A stretch of 64,000 nucleotides of DNA from Escarpia spicata. Its lineage: Eukaryota > Annelida > Polychaeta > Sabellida > Siboglinidae. This document shows, piece after piece, positions 47,399 through 55,919 of this stretch; position 1 is the first letter of the stretch; the number at the start of each line of letters is the position of its first letter. Position numbers and translations under genes: made by a program. Below the pieces are notes generated by a model. That model was not told where the DNA came from, made no database searches, and worked only from the letters and a program-made list of their open reading frames with translations. The stretch covers positions 10,090,130-10,154,129 of the forward strand of contig OZ023212.1 in assembly GCA_963995525.1 (NCBI GenBank), read 5' to 3'.

Positions 47399-47760
47399 TC
47401 GCCACCTAGCGGAATTTTTCCTAACTAAATTGGGTTGATCAGTATCGCCACCTGTCGGGTTTTCCGTGGACTAAATATACAAGTGGTGCCGCCTAACGGA
47501 CAGGTTGTAAACTAAATGTTCGAGTACTGCCCAAATTCGTGCGTCTTGGTTTGACCATTAGCGCCACCTAGCGGATTTTCCGCACATTAATTGACACACC
47601 CCATCGGATAGGTCTTGACCTATAAGTGGTGCCATCTGGCGGATAAGTTGTGAACTAAATGTAGAAGTACTGCCCAAATTCGTGTCTCTTGCACGCTTGC
47701 GTGCAATAGAGCCCCCTGACGGATACTTCATGAACCACAAACATCATCCCCTAGCGGACA
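47399..47760 (+). repeat. Cluster of seven GCCACCTAGCGGA-like motifs (143-bp tandem duplication)
   Basis: Motif positions are 47,401 (GCCACCTAGCGGA), 47,447 (GCCACCTGTCGGG), 47,488 (GCCGCCTAACGGA), 47,563 (GCCACCTAGCGGA), 47,631 (GCCATCTGGCGGA), 47,711 (GCCCCCTGACGGA) and about 47,746 (ATCCCCTAGCGGA). Two of them lie in a 143-bp direct duplication (47,481 and 47,624, both followed by TACTGCCCAAATTCGTG). GCGCCACCTAGCGG resembles the core of the animal CTCF site. All seven point the same way, towards the small gene. Confidence 0.6.
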
Positions 47761-47775
47761 AGTGAGCGAACCTCG

Positions 47776-47880
47776 TGTTAAAGCATAGGGAATTTTCACC
47801 ATGTTAAGAGATAGGGAATTTACCCCATGTTAAAGCATAGGGATTTTCCCCATGTTAAAGCATAGGGATTTTTCACCATA
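47776..47880 (+). repeat. 26-bp tandem repeat, four units
   Basis: TGTTAAAGCATAGGGAATTT-type units start at 47,776, 47,802, 47,828 and 47,853. A fifth unit stands alone at 48,208, on the other side of the truncated gene copy. The repeat therefore brackets that copy. Confidence 0.8.
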
Positions 47881-47989
47881 GCGCGTATGTAATGTAATCC
47901 CTTTATGTGTCGACATGATGCAGTGACATCGTTAAAACTCTGCAGTCTGTGCTTTTGAATGTTCTACTCTACAATATGTGATCTTTCTG

Positions 47990-48180
47990 TACGCCCACGT
48001 GACCTTTATGTTCTGTTGAACTGTTATAAAAGCCCTGCGTCTGTTTTTTTGTGGTCATTATATCTTACATTTTGGAAGATGAACAACATGACTAGTGATA
48101 ACGTCCGACAAGGGATTTTGCTACCGAAGGCGCAGCCTTCTCCGGCTACGGCAGCACTCGATCTCTATATCATAAAGGTA
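47990..48180 (+). pseudogene. Truncated duplicate of the C2HC zinc-finger gene, or its alternative first exon
   Basis: From ACGCCCACGTGACC at 47,991 to about 48,170 this is a direct copy of 48,250-48,430, 259 bp away. It keeps the CACGTG E-box, TATAAAA (48,025-48,031), TCATT initiator, the start ATG (48,079) and the first 24 codons, including LLPKAQPSPAT. It then diverges: PLDLS becomes AALDLY. After 33 codons AAG is followed by GTATGC, a possible splice donor in phase 0. Coding otherwise continues to a stop at 48,219. It may be a dead partial duplicate. Alternatively it could be an upstream first exon that splices in frame to the second exon at 48,876. Confidence 0.6.
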
Positions 48181-48250
48181 TGCGACCACTTTTCGGATTT
48201 TCTCCATGTTAAAGCATAGGGAATTTACCCATGATTAAGTTCGTTCGGCA

Positions 48251-48317
48251 CGCCCACGTGACCTTTATGTTCTGTCGAACTGTTATAAAAACCCTGCGTC
48301 TGTTTTTTGTAGTCATT
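48251..48317 (+). promoter_or_regulatory. Core promoter: E-box, TATA box and initiator
   Basis: CACGTG lies at 48,255-48,260, TATAAAA at 48,284-48,290, and TCATTAT at 48,313, where transcription would start about 30 bp after the TATA box and about 22 bp before the ATG. The same three elements at the same spacing are kept in the duplicate 259 bp upstream. Confidence 0.6.
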
Positions 48318-48336
48318 ATATCTTTCGTTTTGGAAG

Positions 48337-48935
48337 ATGAACAACATGCCTAGTGATAACGTCCGACAAGAGCGTTTGCTACCGAAGGCGCAGCCTTCTC
48401 CGGCTACGGGACCACTCGACCTCTCGACCCCGACAATAAACCCGGACCAACAGCCAACGACCAGTTCAACGATCAGTTCAACGTCCAGTCCGACGACCAG
48501 TTCGACGATCAAACCAATTTCGTCTCTGTCACTAGCACCGTCAATCATTCCAACCATCAACCTGACGTCATCAACGCCGACGAATCGTCAGAAGCTTTTG
48601 CCTCGTTATACTTGCTCTATGTGTGGTAGTACCTTCAAGTATAAAGGGAATCGGATCGCTCATGTGAAACAGGGATGCTGCCAAAGGAAGCAAGATAAAC
48701 AGCGGCGACGTAAAGAACAACTTGAAGAGATAACAGTAAGCTTCAATTTTTCATAGTGTTCAAATGCTATTCATGGTATTTTGTTAGAATATTTTCAAAA
48801 AAACATAATATTATATTTGTTCTTATACATATCGGTTGACCATTGATTACTAAGCTCATCTTGTTACTGTTTCAGCGACAAGAAAAGGAGTGCATCGCCG
48901 CAGCTATCCGACGTGACAGTCGAACAGTTATGTAA
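48337..48935 (+). CDS. Two-exon gene for a 152-residue protein with PLDLS motif and one C2HC zinc finger
   Basis: Exon 1 is 48,337-48,735 (133 codons). The intron (48,736-48,875, 140 bp) starts GTAAGC, has a TACTAAG branch-like site at 48,848 and ends TTACTGTTTCAG. Exon 2 is 48,876-48,935 (19 codons and TAA). Both borders are phase 0 and the frame stays open. The protein has PLDLS at residues 26-30, the form of motif bound by the co-repressor CtBP; a Ser/Thr/Pro-rich linker (about 31-83); a zinc finger with C93, C96, H109 and C114 (C-x2-C-x12-H-x4-C); and a basic run (KQDKQRRRKEQ, about 118-128) that could serve nuclear import. The second exon adds a short helical, charged tail (RQEKECIAAAIRRDSR). 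ATG 48,337 is the first after the predicted start of transcription. A nuclear regulator is inferred from PLDLS plus finger; no family is recognised. It could also belong to an uncharacterised mobile element. Confidence 0.62.
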
Positions 48936-49058
48936 TGTCAATACTTTGTACTTGGTTGCAAGATGTCGTTTCGAAACAGGAGCGAAACACTATGAAACAT
49001 ATGGTTCTGACAATAATGGAGGGTGACCTGTGAAGAACTTTCTCTTGTGTTGTTCACG

Positions 49059-49064
49059 AATAAA
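49059..49064 (+). terminator. Polyadenylation signal of the small gene
   Basis: AATAAA lies 124 bp after the stop codon. A T-rich, GT-rich stretch (CTTTTTTCGTGTC) follows about 20 bp downstream, as expected of a cleavage site. Confidence 0.6.
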
Positions 49065-49129
49065 CTGTGCAAACCTTATCTTGCGTCTTTTTTCGTGTCT
49101 TACACTTCACAAGTAAACAGACAAGAGAC

Positions 49130-49590
49130 ATAAGATTACGAATGACACATCACACGTTATGTCACGAGACTATGACCGAGATGTGTCACGAGACTTCGGA
49201 TGACACGAGACAAGAGACGAGACTATGACCGAGATGTGTCACGAGACTTCGGATGACATGAGACAAGAGACGATACTATGACCGAGATGTGTCACGAGAC
49301 TTCGGATGACACGAGACAAGAGACGAGACTATGACCGAGATGTGTCACGAGACTTCGGATGACACGAGACAAGAGACGAGACTACGACCGAGATGTGTCA
49401 CGAGACTTCGGATGACACGAGACAAAAGACGAGACTACGACCGAGATGTGTCACGAGACTTCGGATGACATATCACACGAGAGTACCGACGAGACAAGAG
49501 ATATGCCACGAGACTACGGATGACACATCACACGAGACTATGACCGAGATATGTCACGAGACTACGGATGACACATCACACGAGAGTTCG
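49130..49590 (+). repeat. 53-bp minisatellite
   Basis: GAGATGTGTCACGAGACTTC starts at 49,178, 49,231, 49,284, 49,337, 49,390 and 49,443, exact 53-bp steps. Units contain shorter internal repeats of ACGAGAC and GATGACAC. More diverged units run to about 49,590. The frame at 49,393-49,677 is a repeat artefact. Confidence 0.92.
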
Positions 49591-49596
49591 GTTCGA

Positions 49597-49688
49597 CGTG
49601 TTATCGCGTCAAATTCCTCCGTTTTCAGGAAAATAGGCGTGTTATCGCGTCAAACCCCTCCGTTTTCAGGAAAATAGACGTGTTACCG
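49597..49688 (+). repeat. 41-bp direct repeat, 2.3 copies
   Basis: CGTGTTATCGCGTCAAA with CCTCCGTTTTCAGGAAAATA starts at 49,597 and 49,638, with a third partial start at 49,679. Confidence 0.85.
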
Positions 49689-49689
49689 C

Positions 49690-49816
<127 letters not shown>

Positions 49817-50564
49817 TGAGTGAGTGAGTGAGTGAGTGAGTGAGTGAGTGAGTGAGTGAGTGAGTGAGTGAGTGAGTGAGTGAGTGAGTGAGTGAGTGAG
49901 TGAGTGAGTGAGTGAGTGAGTGAGTGAGTGAGTGAGTGAGTGAGTGAGTGAGTGAGTGAGTGAGTGAGTGAGTGAGTGAGTGAGTGAGTGAGTGAGTGAG
50001 TGAGTGAGTGAGTGAGTGAGTGAGTGAGTGAGTGAGTGAGTGAGTGAGTGAGTGAGTGAGTGAGTGAGTGAGTGAGTGAGTGAGTGAGTGAGTGAGTGAG
50101 TGAGTGAGTGAGTGAGTGAGTGAGTGAGTGAGTGAGTGAGTGAGTGAGTGAGTGAGTGAGTGAGTGAGTGAGTGAGTGAGTGAGTGAGTGAGTGAGTGAG
50201 TGAGTGAGTGAGTGAGTGAGTGAGTGAGTGAGTGAGTGAGTGAGTGAGTGAGTGAGTGAGTGAGTGAGTGAGTGAGTGAGTGAGTGAGTGAGTGAGTGAG
50301 TGAGTGAGTGAGTGAGTGAGTGAGTGAGTGAGTGAGTGAGTGAGTGAGTGAGTGAGTGAGTGAGTGAGTGAGTGAGTGAGTGAGTGAGTGAGTGAGTGAG
50401 TGAGTGAGTGAGTGAGTGAGTGAGTGAGTGAGTGAGTGAGTGAGTGAGTGAGTGAGTGAGTGAGTGAGTGAGTGAGTGAGTGAGTGAGTGAGTGAGTGAG
50501 TGAGTGAGTGAGTGAGTGAGTGAGTGAGTGAGTGAGTGAGTGAGTGAGTGAGTGAGTGAGTGAG
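49817..50564. repeat. (TGAG)n microsatellite, 187 perfect units
   Basis: 748 bp of TGAG with no interruption. On the other strand it yields a long Leu-Thr-His-Ser repeat frame (49,683-51,143) that is not a gene. One strand is purine-rich apart from T, the other pyrimidine-rich apart from A. Confidence 0.97.
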
Positions 50565-50690
50565 TGGGTGAGTGGGTGAGTGGGTGAGTGGGTGAGTGGG
50601 TGAGTGGGTGAGTGGGTGAGTGGGTGAGTGGGTGAGTGGGTGAGTGGGTGAGTGGGTGAGTGGGTGAATGAGTGAGTGAGTGTGTTTGTG
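50565..50690. repeat. (TGAGTGGG)n microsatellite
   Basis: The TGAG array passes into about 13 units of TGGGTGAG, then degenerates into TGAATGAGTGAG and TGTGTTTGTG. A change in repeat register along one array indicates that a point mutation was spread by later expansion. Confidence 0.95.
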
Positions 50691-51120
<430 letters not shown>

Positions 51121-51182
51121 CTGTGTGCGTGCGGCGTATACATATAGCATAATATTATAATTAAATTAAATTAAAATAAAAC

Positions 51183-51300
51183 ACACCGCGGGAACGGGGG
51201 GCAGCTGCCCCCTGGAATTTTTTCCGGAGGGGTTCAGACATAATTAATGTTCTGCCCCCTCCCCATTAAATGTGAGCGTGAATGTTTGTTCGTTACCCCA
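51183..51300 (+). repeat. Unclassified dispersed repeat, copy 5 (left part only)
   Basis: ACCGCGGGAACGGGG, GGGGGCAGCTGCCCCC, TGGAATTTTTTCCGG and ATGTGAGCGTGAATGTTT repeat the left part of copy 4 in the same order and orientation. It begins just after an AATTAAATTAAATTAAAATA run. Confidence 0.65.
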
Positions 51301-52111
51301 GAGACGCCAGTGACGCGACTCGGTGCTCCTGACGTTATTGCAAGCGTCCTGGTTCACTTCGGCAATTTTTAGAAAATCGCCTTTGTTTCGATTCTCGACG
51401 TTTTTGCCGTCGAGCAGTTTTGCAGTCGAGCGGTATGCCGCCGAATGTGTTCCAGGCTCTTATAATTCCAATTAGAGCGATTTTATTTTGCCGCTTACAA
51501 TTGCCGTACGTCAAGGTTTGCCGTTGCCATCGGCATGTATATTAGGCCTTTTGTACTATATTTATACACCTTCGTTAAAAAACTGACACATTTATGATAT
51601 ATATATATATGCTCACTCGTTTCAACAGCTTCGACCGAACCACCGAAATGTCGATTGTGTTGTCTTTGGTTCGACTTGACATATCTTAAATTAGACCTAC
51701 TATAATGATGTATGACTGGATGATCATTACGTCGAATATTCAAGTGCTTCATTCATATGGTCACGAATGCTCGGGCTTAAACTTTTATGTTGGGTGGGAT
51801 GGGGCAAATTTAAACGCTTTCGTGACCATGTTGGTAGCACACACAGATCGTATGCCCTACTCACATGCCCAGCATCGTATCGGATCAGACATAAATATGT
51901 AGTCAATTGGGTGGGGTTGCATTATGTGACATCGAATGGGGGTAACATTTCCGTTATATGTATTATAATATTGATCCGATATCCAACCAAAGAAATCAAG
52001 TTGTCTTCTTTATAATGTGTAACAAATAAAAGATATGATGAGACTCGGCACATTTTAATTATGTCACAATCACACGCGATCACGTTGTTAGGTGTAGCTC
52101 TAAGTTGCCCA
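51301..52111. other. Stretch without recognisable gene
   Basis: Mixed composition with a short (AT)n at 51,597-51,611. No motif-bearing frame. AATAAA occurs at about 52,023, without a gene to attach it to. Confidence 0.4.
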
Positions 52112-52156
52112 AGTGATCAGTCCCCATCGTCACCGGTGACGATGGGACTGATCACT
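52112..52156. repeat. Near-perfect 45-bp palindrome
   Basis: The left arm AGTGATCAGTCCCCATCG and the right arm CGATGGGACTGATCACT meet at TCACC|GGTGA. The arms are 23 and 22 bp and pair fully except for one extra C in the left arm. There is no spacer, so the DNA could form a cruciform and an RNA a tight hairpin. Confidence 0.9.
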
Positions 52157-53410
52157 CATGACCTTTTTTTCTGGTCACGCCTTTTGTCAATAATCCATCA
52201 AAAAACATGTTCATACCCGATTTATAGGTATACCGCATTGGCTAAAAGATCTTTTCAAACTGTCCGCGTGAGGTCAGTACTCTGCGATGATGTTTTGCCG
52301 TTGACGCGATAATACAGACACCGTGAGGTGGCGCCACCGTTTGTTGAGTAAATTTCACGTCGAAATTCCGGCGAGGAATTGGCCGTAAATAACACTGGAT
52401 ACCTGGAATAGTGTTTATTGACATCGGAAATCTGCTATGCCTGTCAAGTAAGTAATACAATATACGTCAACCAGCTTAGAAACTACACGTGAAATGTAAC
52501 TAATTAATGTAGTATTCGTGAAACAAAATCACACAACATGCTTATTAGAATAACAAGTTGACAAGCCACCGCCCACGGGGATCCGATGTGGCGGGCCCAG
52601 ATTAAGCTGTGTCCAGTTTCTCCGCCTACACTCGGCCCGCGACGGTAGCGGGCCCATAGCAGCCCTCTAAGTTATTTTTTTGTCTAGGAGCCAACTGGCT
52701 CCTATCTACATTTTTTAGGAGCCAAATTAAAAAAGTATCAGCCAAGTAATTGTGTGCGTATATATGCAACTGTGTTTTCAGTACCAATTTAATCCAAATT
52801 AACCACAGATGTTCGTTTGAAATATAAATAAATTTAAAACATGTATGAATATGTGGCCAGATACTAACTTTATGCATTATAACATGGTACACTGGCAAAT
52901 TAATAACAGTCATATGGAATCCCTGAAATTACCAATAATTAACAGTAAATATACGTGATGCATGTATACCCGTAGGTACACTGATTTTATGTTTCAAAAT
53001 TCTGTTTCAGAAAAATACAGTGTGAAATAATGCATTTTCCATGTCAAATGATGCTTTTCCTGGTTAAGGTGGAAAAGAAGCCGATTTATGTTCATAAAAG
53101 TTATATTTTATTTCAAAGTTAACTTTGAGAAATAATACATTCTGTCAAATATCACAATGTTATGATCTATGCATCTGAATAATACTGTTTTACTGTGTGG
53201 TTAACTTTTCTAACAACATTTATTTGTGCAATATTTGCAACACAGTAACAATCGTACATAATCAATTTACATAATAAAATAATTCTTCTCACACAATAAC
53301 ATAAATGACTGGTTGTTTCTAATGCAGCAGTGCTTAATATATAAGTTAACAAATGTAAATTACACAAGCAGTCATATATTATGAATGTATAAATCACTGA
53401 TGCTGTTTCA
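52157..53410. other. Stretch without recognisable gene
   Basis: AT-rich from 52,670 onward. A GC-rich patch at 52,565-52,660 contains GTGGCGGGCCCAG and TAGCGGGCCCATAG. No motif-bearing frame. It looks like intron or intergenic DNA. Confidence 0.45.
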
Positions 53411-53417
53411 CTAACAA

Positions 53418-53530
53418 TCTTTCGGTACTCAAGTACTCGAGTACATTATTGAAGTACTTGTATTCATAAAACTTATGGGTCATGGACTCGTACTCATTGT
53501 ACTCAGATTTTACAAGTACATTTGAGTACT
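53418..53530. repeat. TACTC/GTACTT-rich subterminal-type repeat, left
   Basis: GGTACTCAAGTACTCGAGTAC, with further GTACTT, GTACTC and GAGTAC words, fills about 110 bp. A similar region lies at 54,620-54,725 (right) and a related one at 60,715-61,416. Dense short inverted words of this kind are typical of the ends of hAT-like DNA transposons, so 53.4-54.7 kb may be one element, but no clean terminal inverted repeat was found. Confidence 0.45.
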
Positions 53531-53889
53531 TAAGGAAAATATATTATTTGTAGTTGTAAAATAAAACTTTCCTGAAATATTTAAATGTTCAACTATTTTT
53601 TAAATACTGTGTTATTTCTGATAGAATACCACCTTACCATCCCTACACATAGTACACCCTCATTCTCTGACAACCATGACAGTGATACCCAAACATGGCA
53701 ACAGACAGCATCTTTTTTCAGTCAGAAACACCTTGTTAAGCAAACAATAATTGTAGGCTATCTGTTCAGGCCATCAACCTGTTTGTTTAACTAAGCCACC
53801 AGGATGTCCATAAAGAGCCAGTTAGCAGTTAACCCACCAGCTAGACAGGAAATGCCTTTGATGTAGTCAGGAGGGTAGCTAGAAGTTTT

Positions 53890-54085
53890 GGTAAAGGATA
53901 CTTTGGCCATGGACAGTTGGGTAACAGACATTCTGGTAATCAGACATTTTGGTAATTGGACATTTCAGTAATCATACATTTGGGTAAAACTATTCAAAAT
54001 AATCAGAATTAATGGTCATTTTTAAAGATCTGGTAACCACACTTTTTGTAATAGGACATTTCAGTAAGACCAACAAAATTAATAA
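53890..54085. repeat. Degenerate ~16-bp tandem repeat
   Basis: GGTAACAGACATTCT, GGTAATCAGACATTTT, GGTAATTGGACATTT and CAGTAATCATACATTT follow each other, and TGTAATAGGACATTTCAGTAA closes the series. Diverged minisatellite. Confidence 0.65.
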
Positions 54086-54273
54086 TCTTTACAGTGTGTA
54101 CCTCTTTTTTCTAAACTATTTAGGAAACTTAGTGGCTAATAACAGTTGTTTAATATGAATGAATGTGAACTACGGTTGTACTAAGTAACAATTTATTCAA
54201 TCTAAAGTAACAGAAATATTCAGTATAAAACTTCTGATGCTGCATATTAGTCCACCAAGTTTTATTGTCCAGC

Positions 54274-54360
54274 AGTGTTTTTACGGTTAATGACAACCAT
54301 GCCTCTTGGCTGACAGTGCTAACTGCTAAGATCAAGAACTGCCAGTCTTCCTCTGTAGAG
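54274..54360 (+). CDS. Possible isolated exon
   Basis: A stretch between TTTTATTGTCCAG and GAG|GTAAGG stays open and reads SVFTVNDNHASWLTVLTAKI and more. The donor is good, the acceptor moderate. The minus strand over the same bases is also open (EEDWQFLILAVSTVSQEAW), so the coding strand is uncertain. I do not recognise a family in either reading. It sits inside the possible hAT-like element and could be part of it. Confidence 0.2.
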
Positions 54361-54621
54361 GTAAGGTGGCTCAAGTCAGACTGCCTCCTACACTAGTATA
54401 ATCCGGTGCCTGCAGCCTGGCTAAAAAGTCCAAAGGGGATTATGGACATGTGCTAACCCTCTCTAAACCAGTAATCTATGATCAGAAAATATAAATTGCA
54501 AACTTATAATATCAACAAAAAATCAATCAACTGCCATTGCATATTCACTTGCGCTGAGTTATATAAATTAGATTAATTAATAAAATGTAAAATGTGTTAA
54601 TATATATATTTTTTTATGTAT

Positions 54622-54726
54622 TTGTACTTTTACTCGTACTCGTGAGAATGTACTTGTACTCGTACTCAGCAATGTATTCGTACTCATCCATCATCAAAGT
54701 ACTCATACTCATGAAAATGTACTCAA
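54622..54726. repeat. TACTC/GTACTT-rich subterminal-type repeat, right
   Basis: TACTCGTACTCGTGAGAATG, TACTTGTACTCGTACTCAG and TACTCATACTCATGAAAATG are followed by TACTCAACCCCAGG. See the left counterpart at 53,418-53,530. Confidence 0.45.
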
Positions 54727-54739
54727 CCCCAGGTCTGGT

Positions 54740-55210
54740 CTCTTGCGTGTTATGCTATCTTACAGTTCATGCAATCAGCAAACTAAGTCCTAATCATAAA
54801 AAACATAAATTATTACTAAATATATCATCAAAGTGTGAGAGAAATTGCAAAATATGAATCCTACAATGCACAGGGCACATGCAAATCGGCGCATATGATT
54901 GGAGGAGAAGACAAGGTGGCGTCGGATTTTCAGACAGACGTACCAAAAACGGACCTTGTACACGTTTGTGCAACCAGTCAATATGTCAAAACTAGAATCA
55001 AGTTATCCCAGTCATAGTTCTTTATCCTTCGGCATATATATATGCCATAGATATGTAGAACAGCCTGGATTTGAAGTGTATGATATTGAATTAGCTAAGA
55101 TGTTGCTCACTTCAGTCACATGACTTCTCAACTTTCAAGTGTCAATATGTATGACTAGAATCGACCAAAATAACAAAATGTGCAAATGCATTTCATCTTC
55201 AACCCATGCA
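54740..55210. other. Stretch without recognisable gene
   Basis: No clear coding pattern; short frames only. Confidence 0.4.
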
Positions 55211-55214
55211 TGCC

Positions 55215-55409
55215 TTAGCTCCTGTTGTGTAGATGCACACTTTTAAATTCATAAGCATGTTTCCCGACATAACTATGTGTCATTTTTTGACTCTGTGAGA
55301 CTTCTGCACCCTTTCCCGTGAACATGTTCCAAGTGGATGACAAGCATTTCCCACATGAACACATATTTGGGATGGAAACAGTTGTCAAAGAACTAACTGT
55401 AATAAACAA
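55215..55409 (-). pseudogene. Possible degenerate zinc-finger fragment
   Basis: The minus frame contains PNMCSCGKCLSSTWNMFTGK, reminiscent of a C2H2 finger (C-x-C-GK-LS) that has lost its His pair. A related stretch exists at 61,684-61,884 (minus), where NLCGKYLSVFVISKNAG and TKHSGKN can be read. The two share the DNA phrase TTCCCACAT preceded by GACAA. Weak evidence; both may be decayed copies of one finger gene. Confidence 0.25.
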
Positions 55410-55815
55410 TAATAGTATGTTTACTTGTGTGATTTATTAAAACAACTGTAGCTGTATACGGAGTAAAATCATTTTGTTTACTGTGGATGTTTTTTTTATT
55501 TGTAGTCATTTGCAATGTAGTAAATGTACCATAATATACCTGGGTTAAACAAGGCTGCTCATAGGCAGTAACAAGATAACATTAAGCATTTGTTCTACAA
55601 GTAGTGATGTTAAAAATAAAATGTGTCTAAAAGATAATTAAACACTTTAAATTAATAAGATAAATAAATAATTAATTAAATTTAACCAAATAATTGAATG
55701 TGTAAATTTATACTATAATTATAACAACATGAAACAAAATCACTATATTAAAATGTCATTAATATTATAATGTTAGTGGTAGTTTATTGTTTTATTACAT
55801 GGCATGGTTTTTGTT
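55410..55815. other. AT-rich stretch without recognisable gene
   Basis: Strongly AT-rich, especially 55,600-55,790. No gene signal. Confidence 0.5.
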
Positions 55816-55829
55816 AAGTGTGCTGATAA

Positions 55830-55900
55830 CAGGGACCATGACCCCCAAAGCAGGGACCATGATCTCCAAGCAGGGGCCATGACCCCCAAAGCAGGGACTG
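55830..55900. repeat. ~23-bp tandem repeat, three units
   Basis: CAGGGACCATGACCCCCAAAG, a variant with GATCTCCAAG, and CAGGGGCCATGACCCCCAAAG follow each other directly before the 68-bp minisatellite. Confidence 0.8.
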
Positions 55901-55919
55901 CACAACAAGTGACACTGTG

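Noticed and set aside
47959..48219. 86-codon frame starting at 47,959
   Set aside because: Its first ATG lies upstream of the TATA box of the duplicate; the matching start with the intact gene is 48,079.
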